DNA from: Archangium sp. | Lineage (GTDB): Bacteria > Myxococcota > Myxococcia > Myxococcales > Myxococcaceae | Assembly: GCA_030695565.1 (NCBI GenBank) | Contig: JAUYRZ010000111.1 | Span: forward strand, 34,302 to 98,301 | DNA: 64,000 bases | Direction: 5' to 3' | Shown here: in pieces, positions 17,206 to 24,230 of the stretch | Numbering within the stretch: position 1 is the stretch's first letter | How the letters are laid out: every line of letters begins with the position of its first letter | Position numbers and translations under genes: made by a program | Notes under the pieces: model-generated | The model's database searches: none | What the model was told of the DNA's origin: nothing | Seen by the model: the letters and a program-made list of their open reading frames with translations, nothing else

Positions 17206-17382
17206 ATGACGAAGAAAGCCGACGCACCCGCCGAGAAGAAGAAGAGCATCGAGCCGAAGGCCGAGCCCAAGCCGAAGGTGCGCACCGCCAGACCTTCCAG
17301 CAACCCCTTCACCGAACAACGCCCCGGTTCGCCCAACCGCTCGGCGAACAACGGTCAGCCCGGCAGCCGCCGCGGCCGCTGA
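17206..17382 (+). CDS. Small lysine/proline-rich disordered protein (58 aa)
   Basis: ATG preceded by a strong AAGAAGGG ribosome-binding site. The product (MTKKADAPAEKKKSIEPKAE then SSNPFTEQRPGSPNRSANNG, ending GSRRGR) is highly basic, low in hydrophobics and predicted disordered. It resembles short Lys/Ala/Pro nucleic-acid-binding or ribosome-associated tails, but no family is recognised. It ends 3 bp before the stop of the convergent TAXI-like gene. Confidence 0.6.
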   Translation: MTKKADAPAEKKKSIEPKAEPKPKVRTARPSSNPFTEQRPGSPNRSANNGQPGSRRGR

Positions 17383-17385
17383 AGA

Positions 17386-18783
17386 CTACTGCCCCACCAT
17401 CGCGTGGAGCAGCTTGAGCTGAATGTTGATCTTCAGCGAGTCACACCGCTGGTGCACCACCTCGCTGAGGTTGTTGAAGAGCAGCGAGGAGTTCTCCTGC
17501 GTGTAGTACCCGCTGATGGCGCTGATCAGACTCAGCATGTCGGAGCAGAGGCTCAGGTAGAGCAGGTTCTCGCCGCGCACGCCCACTGGCACCCCGAGCA
17601 CGTCCTTGTTCGACTGCAGCATGCTCACGATGCTCACCAGCGAGTTGAGCTCGTGAAACTGTTTCCGGTACGCGAACACGTCGAGGCCGAGCAGCGCGAG
17701 AAACGCGAGCCCGATGTTCACGATGATGGAGAAGAACGCATCGACGCCCTGGAACAGCTCGCTCGCTTCTCCTGAGCTCAACCGGAAGCTGCCTTCCGAG
17801 ATGGTGCGCGGGTGCGCCTCGATGACGTTGGCCGCCTGGGTGAGCAAACGTGGCGTGAGACCCTGCCGCGCCACCAGGAAGGTCGACACGGAGTACGTCT
17901 CCACCGGCGATGCGGGCAGCGGCGGGTCGGCGCGTACGTGGCCTCGCGGAAGAACGTACGGAGTGAGGTAGTCGAAGCGGCCCGCGCGCGCGCCGAGGGC
18001 AGGCGAGGTGAGCTGGAAGCCGGCCTTCACCAGGCGCTCGGCGCCGAGCAGCGCCTTCTCATCGCCGGGATCCTTCACCACGAAGACCGCGTCGATGTCG
18101 TCGGGCACCACGGAGTGCTCGTCGGCCGTGACGTCTTTCCACCCGTGCACGAAGACCACCGGCACGCTCCACGCGCCGAAGAACGCCTGGGCGACGGAGT
18201 GGCTGCCTTCGCCTTCCACCGAGGTGAGCACCTTCTTCACCTGCGAGGGGCCGGTGATGCGGTCGCGCACGAAAAAGAGCACCAGCTCGCGCGTCGGCGT
18301 CTCCAGCCGCAGCAGGCGAGAGGGAATCGGCACGCCGCCCTGGATGAAGCCGAGGTCGACCTCACCCTTCTCGAGCAGCGCGGCCGCTTCACGCGAGCCG
18401 GGCACGTCGATGATGGTGACGTTCACCCGCGTGTCGGCGGCGATGTTTTCTCTGATCAACATCGCGTCGCGATCCGGCAGGGCGAGCGAGAGCGTGGAGA
18501 CGTTGAAGAACTGCCAGTACAAAAACGTGAGCAGCCCCACCATCGCGGCGGTGAGGAACATCACCGGCAGGCGATGAGGGCTCCACGGGCGCTGCATCTC
18601 GGCGGCGATTCGTTCGGCTTTCAGCGCGGCGCCTTCCACCATGCGCGTCGCGCGCTGCAGGCCGTCGTGCGTGGGGAGTTCTTTGACCACCCGCGCTGCC
18701 AGCGCAGAGGCCTGGCCAATCACGGGTTTGATCAACAGGCGCACCGGCGTCGCGTCTGACGGCATTACGGAAACCTGTACCAT
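17386..18783 (-). CDS. Membrane-anchored TAXI-like solute-binding protein
   Basis: 465 residues. A cytoplasmic N-terminal 70 residues, TM at about 73-93 (VMFLTAAMVGLLTFLYW), a periplasmic TAXI/NMT1-like binding domain (VPGSREAAALLEKGEVDLGFIQGG; DDIDAVFVVKDPGDEKAL), a second TM near 350-370 (IIVNIGLAFLALLGLDVFAY) and a cytoplasmic C-terminal 95 residues. No TRAP permease genes are near, so it is probably a sensor or scaffold and not a free transport receptor. The 3' arm of a hairpin repeat supplies the Shine-Dalgarno-like GGGAGAGGGAGAC abutting the ATG. Confidence 0.75.
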   Translation of the reverse strand: MVQVSVMPSDATPVRLLIKPVIGQASALAARVVKELPTHDGLQRATRMVEGAALKAERIAAEMQRPWSPHRLPVMFLTAAMVGLLTFLYWQFFNVSTLSLALPDRDAMLIRENIAADTRVNVTIIDVPGSREAAALLEKGEVDLGFIQGGVPIPSRLLRLETPTRELVLFFVRDRITGPSQVKKVLTSVEGEGSHSVAQAFFGAWSVPVVFVHGWKDVTADEHSVVPDDIDAVFVVKDPGDEKALLGAERLVKAGFQLTSPALGARAGRFDYLTPYVLPRGHVRADPPLPASPVETYSVSTFLVARQGLTPRLLTQAANVIEAHPRTISEGSFRLSSGEASELFQGVDAFFSIIVNIGLAFLALLGLDVFAYRKQFHELNSLVSIVSMLQSNKDVLGVPVGVRGENLLYLSLCSDMLSLISAISGYYTQENSSLLFNNLSEVVHQRCDSLKINIQLKLLHAMVGQ

Positions 18784-18784
18784 G

Positions 18785-18820
18785 TCTCCCTCTCCCTTCG
18801 GGAGAGGGTCGGGGTCTCAC
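18785..18820 (-). repeat. Dispersed hairpin repeat directly upstream of the TAXI-like start codon
   Basis: CCCTCTCCC-TTC-GGGAGAGGG with flanking TCGGGG. On the minus strand the G/A-rich arm ends 2-3 bp before the ATG and is the only ribosome-binding-like sequence, so it can be hidden in the stem. Confidence 0.7.
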
Positions 18821-18826
18821 GGAGGT

Positions 18827-19633
18827 TCAACTGCAAGCACTCAGCGCGGCACCCAACTCCGTGCGCTCTTCTTCACTGAGCGCCTCCATCACCTTGGGGT
18901 TCCCCGCCAGCGCCTGCAGCGAAGCCTTCAGCACCGGCGACGCCAGTGCCCGAGCGGCCTCGAACAGCGCAAGTCCACTGAAGCCCCGCTCCAGCTGAGC
19001 GCGAAGCGGCCCGAGCGCCCGCGAATCACCGCGCAGGCCCAACCCGATCACCGCCTCATCGCGGGTCGCCTCGTGCGGATCCGTCAACCGCGCCGCGAGC
19101 GCCGCGCGGATCTCCGGGGCATCGACCAGCGGCAGCTGCGAACCGAGCGCGAACGTGGCCCACTCCCGCAAGTCCTCCACCGGGTCTCGCGACCAATCGA
19201 TCAACGCGGCGATGGCTTCCGGCTTGCTCGAACGCCGCACCGCATGAAGCACGCCCTCCCGCACCGCCTCGTCCGGGTGCGCCGCGTACGGCACCAGCAT
19301 CCTGACCACCTCGGGATCATGAAAATCCACGCACGCCTTGGCGATGGAGGCGATCAGCTCAGCCGCCGGATCCGCAGCGAGCATCTGCGCGAACAACGCG
19401 AGCGTCTCCATCGCCAGCGGCTGTGCCTCGTGACCCAGGCCCTGGAGCACGTCGGGTACCAGCTGCTGCAGCCGCACGTCAGCACTCGTGGCCAGGGGAG
19501 CGACCAGCGCCCAGACCTGCGCGGGGTCGGCATCGTGCAAGTTCGAGACGAGCTCCCAGTACATGCCGGGGTCACCGGCTTCGTTCACGGCCTCGGCCTG
19601 CGCGCGCGCGAACAGCTCTGCAGGAGTCATCAC
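18827..19633 (-). CDS. HEAT-repeat protein
   Basis: 268 residues of alpha-alpha repeats: VRLQQLVPDVLQGLGHEAQPLA, PEVVRMLVPYAAHPDEAVRE, PEAIAALIDWSRDPVEDLRE, ATRDEAVIGLGLRGDSRAL, with the Asp/Val/Arg positions of HEAT/PBS-lyase-like repeats. About five or six repeats are visible; no catalytic domain. It is probably a protein-binding scaffold. Its ATG overlaps the stop of the CHAD gene (ATGA), so the two are co-translated and may act on the same partner, plausibly polyphosphate-related; that is inference from CHAD. Confidence 0.8.
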   Translation of the reverse strand: MMTPAELFARAQAEAVNEAGDPGMYWELVSNLHDADPAQVWALVAPLATSADVRLQQLVPDVLQGLGHEAQPLAMETLALFAQMLAADPAAELIASIAKACVDFHDPEVVRMLVPYAAHPDEAVREGVLHAVRRSSKPEAIAALIDWSRDPVEDLREWATFALGSQLPLVDAPEIRAALAARLTDPHEATRDEAVIGLGLRGDSRALGPLRAQLERGFSGLALFEAARALASPVLKASLQALAGNPKVMEALSEEERTELGAALSACS

Positions 19634-20265
19634 CGGCCCTCCAGCAACTCGAATGCCCGGGTGATGGCTTCACTCAGCTGCGCCGGCACCTCGACCCGCT
19701 GGCTCTTCGCGAACGCTCGAAGCGCCAACAGATCACACAGCGCCCCCAGCCGTTCCTGCTCGGCCGCGAGCGCCGACGCATCGATCCCCAACCACTCCTG
19801 CGCATACCGAACCCGCCGGATACTGCGACGCAGCGCATGCAGCGCGTCGCCCTCGCCCGCAGGCAAGGTGGCGCGGCGCTTCTCGAGCCTGCGCTCCAGC
19901 TTCGACGAGGCGCGCCGGGCCCGCGACTTCTTCGGGGCGCGGGTCTGTTCCAGCGCCTGCCGCAGCGCCGACCACCGGGGCGACTCGAGGGCTTCCACCG
20001 CCTGCTGCGTGGCCCGCGCCTTCAGCTCCGCCAGTGGTTCCGCCATGAGGGCCTCACCGAAGATCTCCAGATCTCGCAGCAAGGCCAGCTCACCGCACGC
20101 CCAGCGCAGCGCCTCCTCCAGCGCCGCGTGGCCCTTGAACCCCAGCCACACCCGAAGCCGCCGCGCCGCGACGCGCACCTGGTGCACGCCCTCCGCATCA
20201 CCCGCGAGCGCGAGCGTTCTCGCGTCGTCGAGGCGCTCCAACCACGCCTTCGCCTGGAGTCTCAT
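19630..20265 (-). CDS. CHAD domain protein
   Basis: 211 residues. CHAD signatures: VHQVRVAARRLRVWLGF (conserved His and basic helix), RDLEIFGEALMAEPL and ALRRSIRRVRYAQEWLG. CHAD domains bind polyphosphate through such basic helices. It is preceded by a truncated sixA-like reading frame whose stop overlaps this ATG, and followed by the overlapping HEAT gene, giving a three-frame coupled unit. The protein is shorter than many CHAD proteins (250-300 aa), although both characteristic helices are present. Confidence 0.88.
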   Translation of the reverse strand: MRLQAKAWLERLDDARTLALAGDAEGVHQVRVAARRLRVWLGFKGHAALEEALRWACGELALLRDLEIFGEALMAEPLAELKARATQQAVEALESPRWSALRQALEQTRAPKKSRARRASSKLERRLEKRRATLPAGEGDALHALRRSIRRVRYAQEWLGIDASALAAEQERLGALCDLLALRAFAKSQRVEVPAQLSEAITRAFELLEGR

Positions 20266-20381
20266 CGGCGCGGCACCCGCGGGGTGTCTTCGAAACGCCG
20301 CCGGCCCTTCTTCGAGAGAGGGCGAGCCGCATCATCGGCTCCGTCTTCGGCGATCGCGTGTCGGACGATGGTGAGTTCCAT
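20262..20381 (-). pseudogene. sixA: Truncated SixA-type phosphohistidine phosphatase (39 codons left)
   Basis: Reads MELTIVRHAIAEDGADD, then RPLSKKGRRRFEDT, matching the N-terminus of SixA histidine phosphatases with the RH catalytic motif at residues 7-8, and then stops after PRVPRR. Family members are about 150-170 residues; everything after the first strand-helix is missing, including the second catalytic His. The stop TGA overlaps the CHAD ATG, so the remnant may survive as a translational leader for CHAD. Pairing of SixA with CHAD is common elsewhere, which supports an internal deletion. Confidence 0.72.
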
Positions 20382-20453
20382 GGCGGGACAACGTTCCTAC
20401 CCCGAACGATGCCGACTCGATGAAGCAACCGTGAGTGCGGTACGCTGCCCCTC

Positions 20454-20837
20454 GTGCCCGAAGCCCCTCGGAGAGCCAGGCTGCTGGTGATCGACGACGA
20501 GCTCATTCTGGGCCGCTCGTTGGCCCGCGCGCTTCGGCATCACGACGTCGAACTGGTGGTGGGGGGCAACGCAGGTCTCGCGCGGCTCAAAGAAGGTGAG
20601 CTGCCCGACCTGGTGCTCTGCGACCTGATGATGCCCGGTTTCGGAGGCATCGATCTCTACCGCGCGCTCGAGCAATGCCGGCCCGAAGCGTTGGAGCGCC
20701 TCGTGTTCATGACCGGTGGCATCTACACCGCCGACTGCGATCGGTTCATCGCGGAGAACGCGGTGGTGGTGCTCACCAAACCCTTCGCGACGCGGTTGGT
20801 CGACGAGCTGGTCGCCGAGGCGTTGGCGCAGCGCTGA
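20454..20837 (+). CDS. Single-domain response regulator
   Basis: 127 residues from GTG. A lone receiver: acidic pair in LLVIDDE, phosphoacceptor Asp in LVLCDLMMPGFGG, Thr in LVFMTGG, Lys in VVLTKPF. These MTGG receivers often pair with hybrid kinases in myxobacteria. No kinase is adjacent; the nearest coding neighbours are the divergent CHAD unit and a convergent lytic transglycosylase gene. Confidence 0.88.
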   Translation: MPEAPRRARLLVIDDELILGRSLARALRHHDVELVVGGNAGLARLKEGELPDLVLCDLMMPGFGGIDLYRALEQCRPEALERLVFMTGGIYTADCDRFIAENAVVVLTKPFATRLVDELVAEALAQR

Positions 20838-20909
20838 CGCTCTCCCTGGCCCTGCGAAGCGCAACGCCTGCGAGCTCGAAGCGTGCCGGTGCAGTGCTTG
20901 CCGGGTCGC

Positions 20910-21686
20910 TCACGGCCGCGCGGCCACGTCGAGCGCCTTGAGCTTCGACCAGGTGCCCTGAATCTTCGCCGCGTACCCGTTGGCCGAACTGGTGCCGCGC
21001 ACCAGCGCGCCATCGACCGGGCCCGGGCCCCGGTTGTAGGCGGTCAGGGCGAGGTCAACGTCGCGATACATCTGTTGGTAGAAGCCGAGAATCTGAATGC
21101 CCGCGCGAATGGAGACCTCGGGGTCGGTCAGCTCTTCTTTCAGGCCGAGCACCTTCTTCCAGTGCGGCATCACCTGCATCAGCCCCACGGCGCCCATGTG
21201 GGAGATGGCTCCGGGGTTGAAGTCTGACTCGTTGGCCATGATCGACAGCACCAGGTTCGGGTCCTGGCCGAGGTTCATGCACTCGGTGGCGATCGACTTG
21301 GCGATGCGGCGCGCGAGGTTCTGGTCGAGGCTCGGCTTGAGAATCAACATCTTGAGGAAGAGCGACTCTTCACGCGCGTGGCTCGACACCGCGCTGCGCA
21401 CGTCGACCAGCCCCGACTTGAGCTCGCGTGATTGATCACCTAGCGCCGCAAGGCCCTGCAGGTGCCGCTCGTTGGCCAACGCGTCGGCCTGCGCCCGTTG
21501 CGAGAGGTGCTCGAGCTTGTCGTGAAAGGTCATCGCGGCGGCGGTCATGCCGGCGGCCAGCGCCGTGTTGAGGATGAGGCTCGCGATCAGCAATCGCCCG
21601 TGTGACGGCAGGTGGGTGGTCTCTTTGACGGCCGGGACTTCGGTGTCGAGTGATGCGACCGCGCTCAGGGTGTGTGCTGGTTCCAT
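20910..21686 (-). CDS. Membrane-anchored lytic transglycosylase (SLT domain)
   Basis: 258 residues, strong ribosome-binding site (GGAGG). N-terminal cytoplasmic tail, TM at about 31-52 (RLLIASLILNTALAAGMTAAAM), a short coiled-coil stalk (55-110), then a goose-type/Slt70-like catalytic domain with general acid Glu153 in IMANESDFNPGAIS, GAVGLMQVMP and LALTAYNRGPG. It cleaves peptidoglycan between MurNAc and GlcNAc with anhydro product. As a signal-anchored periplasmic enzyme it may serve cell-wall turnover or the insertion of envelope machines. Confidence 0.92.
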   Translation of the reverse strand: MEPAHTLSAVASLDTEVPAVKETTHLPSHGRLLIASLILNTALAAGMTAAAMTFHDKLEHLSQRAQADALANERHLQGLAALGDQSRELKSGLVDVRSAVSSHAREESLFLKMLILKPSLDQNLARRIAKSIATECMNLGQDPNLVLSIMANESDFNPGAISHMGAVGLMQVMPHWKKVLGLKEELTDPEVSIRAGIQILGFYQQMYRDVDLALTAYNRGPGPVDGALVRGTSSANGYAAKIQGTWSKLKALDVAARP

Positions 21687-21883
21687 GTGCTGCCTCCTGG
21701 TGTGTGTGGTTGGAAGCGAACGGCCGTCCGCAACGCCCTCGATGGGTCGTGCGGCACTCTGCCAAGGGGATGCCAGCGATTGCGTCGGATCAGCTCAATG
21801 CGCGAACGGCCTGCGTGCAGGGCTCGCCAAGAGCGGGCGGCGTTTCAATGCGGTAACGCTGCGCTCATGTCGCGGCGCTTCGC

Positions 21884-21976
21884 TCAGCGGTGATCACCGT
21901 TCGCATCGAGCGCAGTCGAGATGCCACTCACCATCACCGCTGCAAGACTTGCCGCGAACCACAGCCCTCGCTTCAC
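21884..21976 (-). CDS. Doubtful 30-aa signal-peptide-like reading frame
   Basis: GTG start, no good ribosome-binding site. It reads MKRGLWFAASLAAVMVSGIS then TALDANGDHR and stops. This looks like an exported protein's signal peptide cut off after a few mature residues, with the palindromic repeat inside its 3' half. It may be a relic of a secreted-protein gene or chance. Confidence 0.15.
   Translation of the reverse strand: MKRGLWFAASLAAVMVSGISTALDANGDHR
21903..21924. repeat. 22-bp dispersed element, copy 1
   Basis: GCATCGAGCGC...AGTCGAGATGC with terminal arms GCATC/GATGC. An inverted copy with a single mismatch occurs at 56671-56692, 35 kb away, also intergenic. Confidence 0.5.
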
Positions 21977-22103
21977 GAGGGCGCAGCCAATTCACCTCGC
22001 GTGCCAGTCCCCAGCTCTCGGTACGTAGAAAATGAAGCGCGCAGGATTCACCAAAGCGCCTCCGCCACCGCAGGAGCTGCGCCCCACGCCGGGGCGCAAT
22101 GAC

Positions 22104-23234
22104 TCAGTAGACGGGGAGGTGTTCGTCGACCTCATCGGCCCAGCGTTCGATGCCGCCAGCGAGGTTGAACACGCGCTCGAAGCCCACGGTGCGCAGGTAT
22201 TCGACCGCGCGAGCCGAGCGTTCTCCCACCTTGCAGTAGACGACCAGGTCGCGCGTGGTGGCGAGCTCGTTGAATCGCGCTGCCAGCTCGGCCATGGGAA
22301 TGCACACCGAGCCTTCGATGACGTTGATCTCCCGCTCACCGGGTTCACGCACGTCGAGCAGCTGCACCTCTCTTCTGTGTTCGGTGAGCCACTGCGGCGT
22401 CACGTCGCGCACGGCGCCGGGTGGTGGCGCGCGGGTGCCGCAGAACTGTTCGTAGTCGATGAGCGCCGTGATGGAAGGGGAGGGCCCGCACACGGGGCAG
22501 CTCGCGTCCTTCTTCACCTTGAACTGGCGGAAGCTCATCTCGAGCGCGTCGAAGGTGAGCAATCGGCCGATGAGGGGCTGGCCCACGCCGCTCAACACCT
22601 TGATGGCCTCGGTCGCCTGCAACGTGCCGATGACGCCGGGCACGATGCCCAGCACACCGCCTTCGCCGCAGCTCGGTGACAGGCCGGGTGGAGGGGGCTC
22701 TGGATACAGACAGCGGTAGCAGGGCCCTTCGGGCGTGCAGAAGACCGAAGCCTGGCCCTCGAACCGGAAGACGCTGGCCGACACGTTGGGCTTGCCGGTG
22801 AGCACGCACGCGTCGTTGATGAGGTAGCGGGTGGCGAAGTTGTCGGTGCCATCGAGCACCAGGTCGTATTGCGCGAAGAGCGCGAGCGCGTTCTCCGCAG
22901 AGAGCCGCAGCGCGTGCGGTTGCACCTGCACGTGCGGGTTGAGTGCGTTGAGGGTGTCGGTGGCCGAAGCGAGTTTGCTGCGGCCCACGTCGGCGGTTCC
23001 GTGCAGCAGCTGGCGCTGCAGGTTGCTCAGGTCGACCACGTCGAAGTCGACCAGGCCCAGGGTGCCCACGCCGGCAGCCGCCAGGTACATCGCGGCCGGA
23101 GAACCCAGCCCGCCCGCCCCCACCACCAGCACGCGTGAGGCTTTGAGCTTCTTCTGACCGCGCGCCCCGAACTCCGGGAGGATGAGGTGGCGGCTGTAGC
23201 GGCGGATCTCTTCGGCGCTGAACGGCTCGTTCAC
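22104..23234 (-). CDS. moeB: E1-like adenylyltransferase with C-terminal rhodanese (MoeB/MoeZ type)
   Basis: 376 residues. ThiF/MoeB domain: nucleotide loop VLVVGAGGLGSPAAMYLA, SNLQRQ, DGTDNFATRYLIND, zinc pairs CYRC and CPVC, and the catalytic-Cys region SPSCGEGGVLG. From about 270 a rhodanese domain (VQLLDVREPGE) has its active Cys in VVYCKVGERSA. It adenylates and thiolates the C-terminal Gly-Gly of a sulfur-carrier protein (MoaD/ThiS/CysO type). It is translationally coupled behind a JAMM protease gene (4-bp overlap), as in actinobacterial moeZ-mec pairs; no carrier protein or cysteine synthase gene is present locally. Confidence 0.93.
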   Translation of the reverse strand: MNEPFSAEEIRRYSRHLILPEFGARGQKKLKASRVLVVGAGGLGSPAAMYLAAAGVGTLGLVDFDVVDLSNLQRQLLHGTADVGRSKLASATDTLNALNPHVQVQPHALRLSAENALALFAQYDLVLDGTDNFATRYLINDACVLTGKPNVSASVFRFEGQASVFCTPEGPCYRCLYPEPPPPGLSPSCGEGGVLGIVPGVIGTLQATEAIKVLSGVGQPLIGRLLTFDALEMSFRQFKVKKDASCPVCGPSPSITALIDYEQFCGTRAPPPGAVRDVTPQWLTEHRREVQLLDVREPGEREINVIEGSVCIPMAELAARFNELATTRDLVVYCKVGERSARAVEYLRTVGFERVFNLAGGIERWADEVDEHLPVY

Positions 23235-23605
23235 GGCAGCACCTCGATGAACCGGTCGTCTGCGAAGCGGAAGGCCCGGGGAGCGGCCGCGACGCCGCCG
23301 ATGACCGGAATGATCAGCGTCAAGAACGCCTCGTTCGCGCTGCGCGCGTCGGCCATCGAAGGCACGGCCGGCCCATCGGGGTGCGAGTGATAGAAGCCCG
23401 CCACGCCCACGCCTTCTCGTTCGAGGGCCAGGTAGTTCCCGGCCGAGATGGAGAAAGCGACGCGGCGATCGATCGCGGCGTTCTCGAGCGGCCTGACCTG
23501 GCCATCACGCAGCAGAGCGCCCACGCACTCTTCGGGAAAGGCCCGCTCGGCGTGCGCGCGCATCGTGTTCAACGCTTCGGTCGTCAAGGTCACCACGGGA
23601 GACAC
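23231..23605 (-). CDS. JAMM/MPN metalloprotease (Mec-like)
   Basis: 124 residues from GTG (no obvious ribosome-binding site; an ATG at codon 15 is too far in). Zinc JAMM motif: catalytic Glu in FPEECVGALL, then His73 and His75 in YHSHPDG, Ser83 and Asp86 in PSMAD. Single-domain bacterial JAMM enzymes such as Mec release amino acids or carriers from sulfur-carrier C-termini. Its stop overlaps the start of the E1-rhodanese gene, so it probably processes or recycles the same carrier, in cysteine or molybdopterin sulfur transfer. Confidence 0.88.
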   Translation of the reverse strand: MSPVVTLTTEALNTMRAHAERAFPEECVGALLRDGQVRPLENAAIDRRVAFSISAGNYLALEREGVGVAGFYHSHPDGPAVPSMADARSANEAFLTLIIPVIGGVAAAPRAFRFADDRFIEVLP

Positions 23606-23614
23606 GAAACCACG

Positions 23615-23830
23615 ATGGCGCAGACCGTGCGAATGCTCCTCGCCGTCTTGCTGGTGGCTGCTTCGGGTTGTGCGACCCCGGCGCGCGCACGCGGTGACGC
23701 TGTAACGGGCGATCCACGCGTGCCAAGGTCTCGTCCATGGCCCTGCCCCTCGTTCGCGACTACATGGACAAAGTCGTTCCCACGTTGTCGCCCGACACGG
23801 CGATCCTCGAGGCGGTCGATTTTCTCTTAA
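23615..23830 (+). CDS. Lipoprotein-signal-like short frame overlapping the CBS gene
   Basis: 71 codons. It begins MAQTVRMLLAVLLVAASGCA, a fair lipoprotein signal with Cys at about residue 19, but codons after about 40 overlap the CBS gene out of frame and read as low-complexity Arg/Ser/Pro. It is probably the 5' relic of a lipoprotein gene or a very short lipopeptide, not a normal gene. Confidence 0.2.
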   Translation: MAQTVRMLLAVLLVAASGCATPARARGDAVTGDPRVPRSRPWPCPSFATTWTKSFPRCRPTRRSSRRSIFS

Positions 23831-24141
23831 GCCACCACGTCACCGGCGCGCCGGTGCTCGATGCGGGGGGCAACGTCATCGGCATCCTCACCGAGAAAGA
23901 TTGCCTGCGGCTGCTCTCCACCGGCATGGAGGCCGACAAGCCCCGGGGCACGGTGCGCGACTTCATGAGCACGAAGGTCACCTCGGTGCCTTCGCACATG
24001 AACGTCTATTTCCTGGCGGGCATGTTCCTCACCGCGAACTACCGGCGGTTGCCTGTCATCGATGACGGCAAGCTGGTGGGGGCCATCACGCGCTTCGACG
24101 TGCTCCGGGTCATCCAGAAGAACTTGAAGACCTCTCCGTAA
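23737..24141 (+). CDS. Two-CBS-domain protein
   Basis: 134 residues, essentially a tandem CBS (Bateman) module: first CBS with LSPDTAILEAVDFLLSHHVTGAPVLD and GILTEKDCLRLL, second with VPSHMNVYFLAGMFLTANYRRLPVID and GAITRFDVLRVI. Such modules bind adenosyl nucleotides and regulate partners; no effector domain is fused. It is divergent from the JAMM/E1 pair. No ligand can be inferred. Confidence 0.93.
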   Translation: MALPLVRDYMDKVVPTLSPDTAILEAVDFLLSHHVTGAPVLDAGGNVIGILTEKDCLRLLSTGMEADKPRGTVRDFMSTKVTSVPSHMNVYFLAGMFLTANYRRLPVIDDGKLVGAITRFDVLRVIQKNLKTSP

Positions 24142-24230
24142 GCGCCCTGGCCCTGCGCACCACGTTCCCCTGGGCGGACTCCCCGAAGCTGGGCATGCCG
24201 CGCTGAGCCGGGCCTGTCACTTCACGTGAG

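Larger units (their letters stand above)
21687..22103. other. 417-bp stretch without a convincing gene
   Basis: Only an imperfect palindromic repeat (21903-21924) and a doubtful 30-codon signal-peptide-like frame (21884-21976, minus) stand out. The left edge carries the ribosome-binding site of the transglycosylase gene. No tRNA, riboswitch or terminator is evident. It probably contains the transglycosylase promoter and decayed sequence. Confidence 0.5.

Noticed and set aside
22104..23605. E1-JAMM pair as part of a CBASS- or Bil-like antiphage conjugation system.
   Set aside because: The E1 carries a rhodanese domain and MoeB zinc cysteines, with no cyclase, E2 or ubiquitin-like gene adjacent; the moeZ-mec sulfur-transfer pattern fits better.
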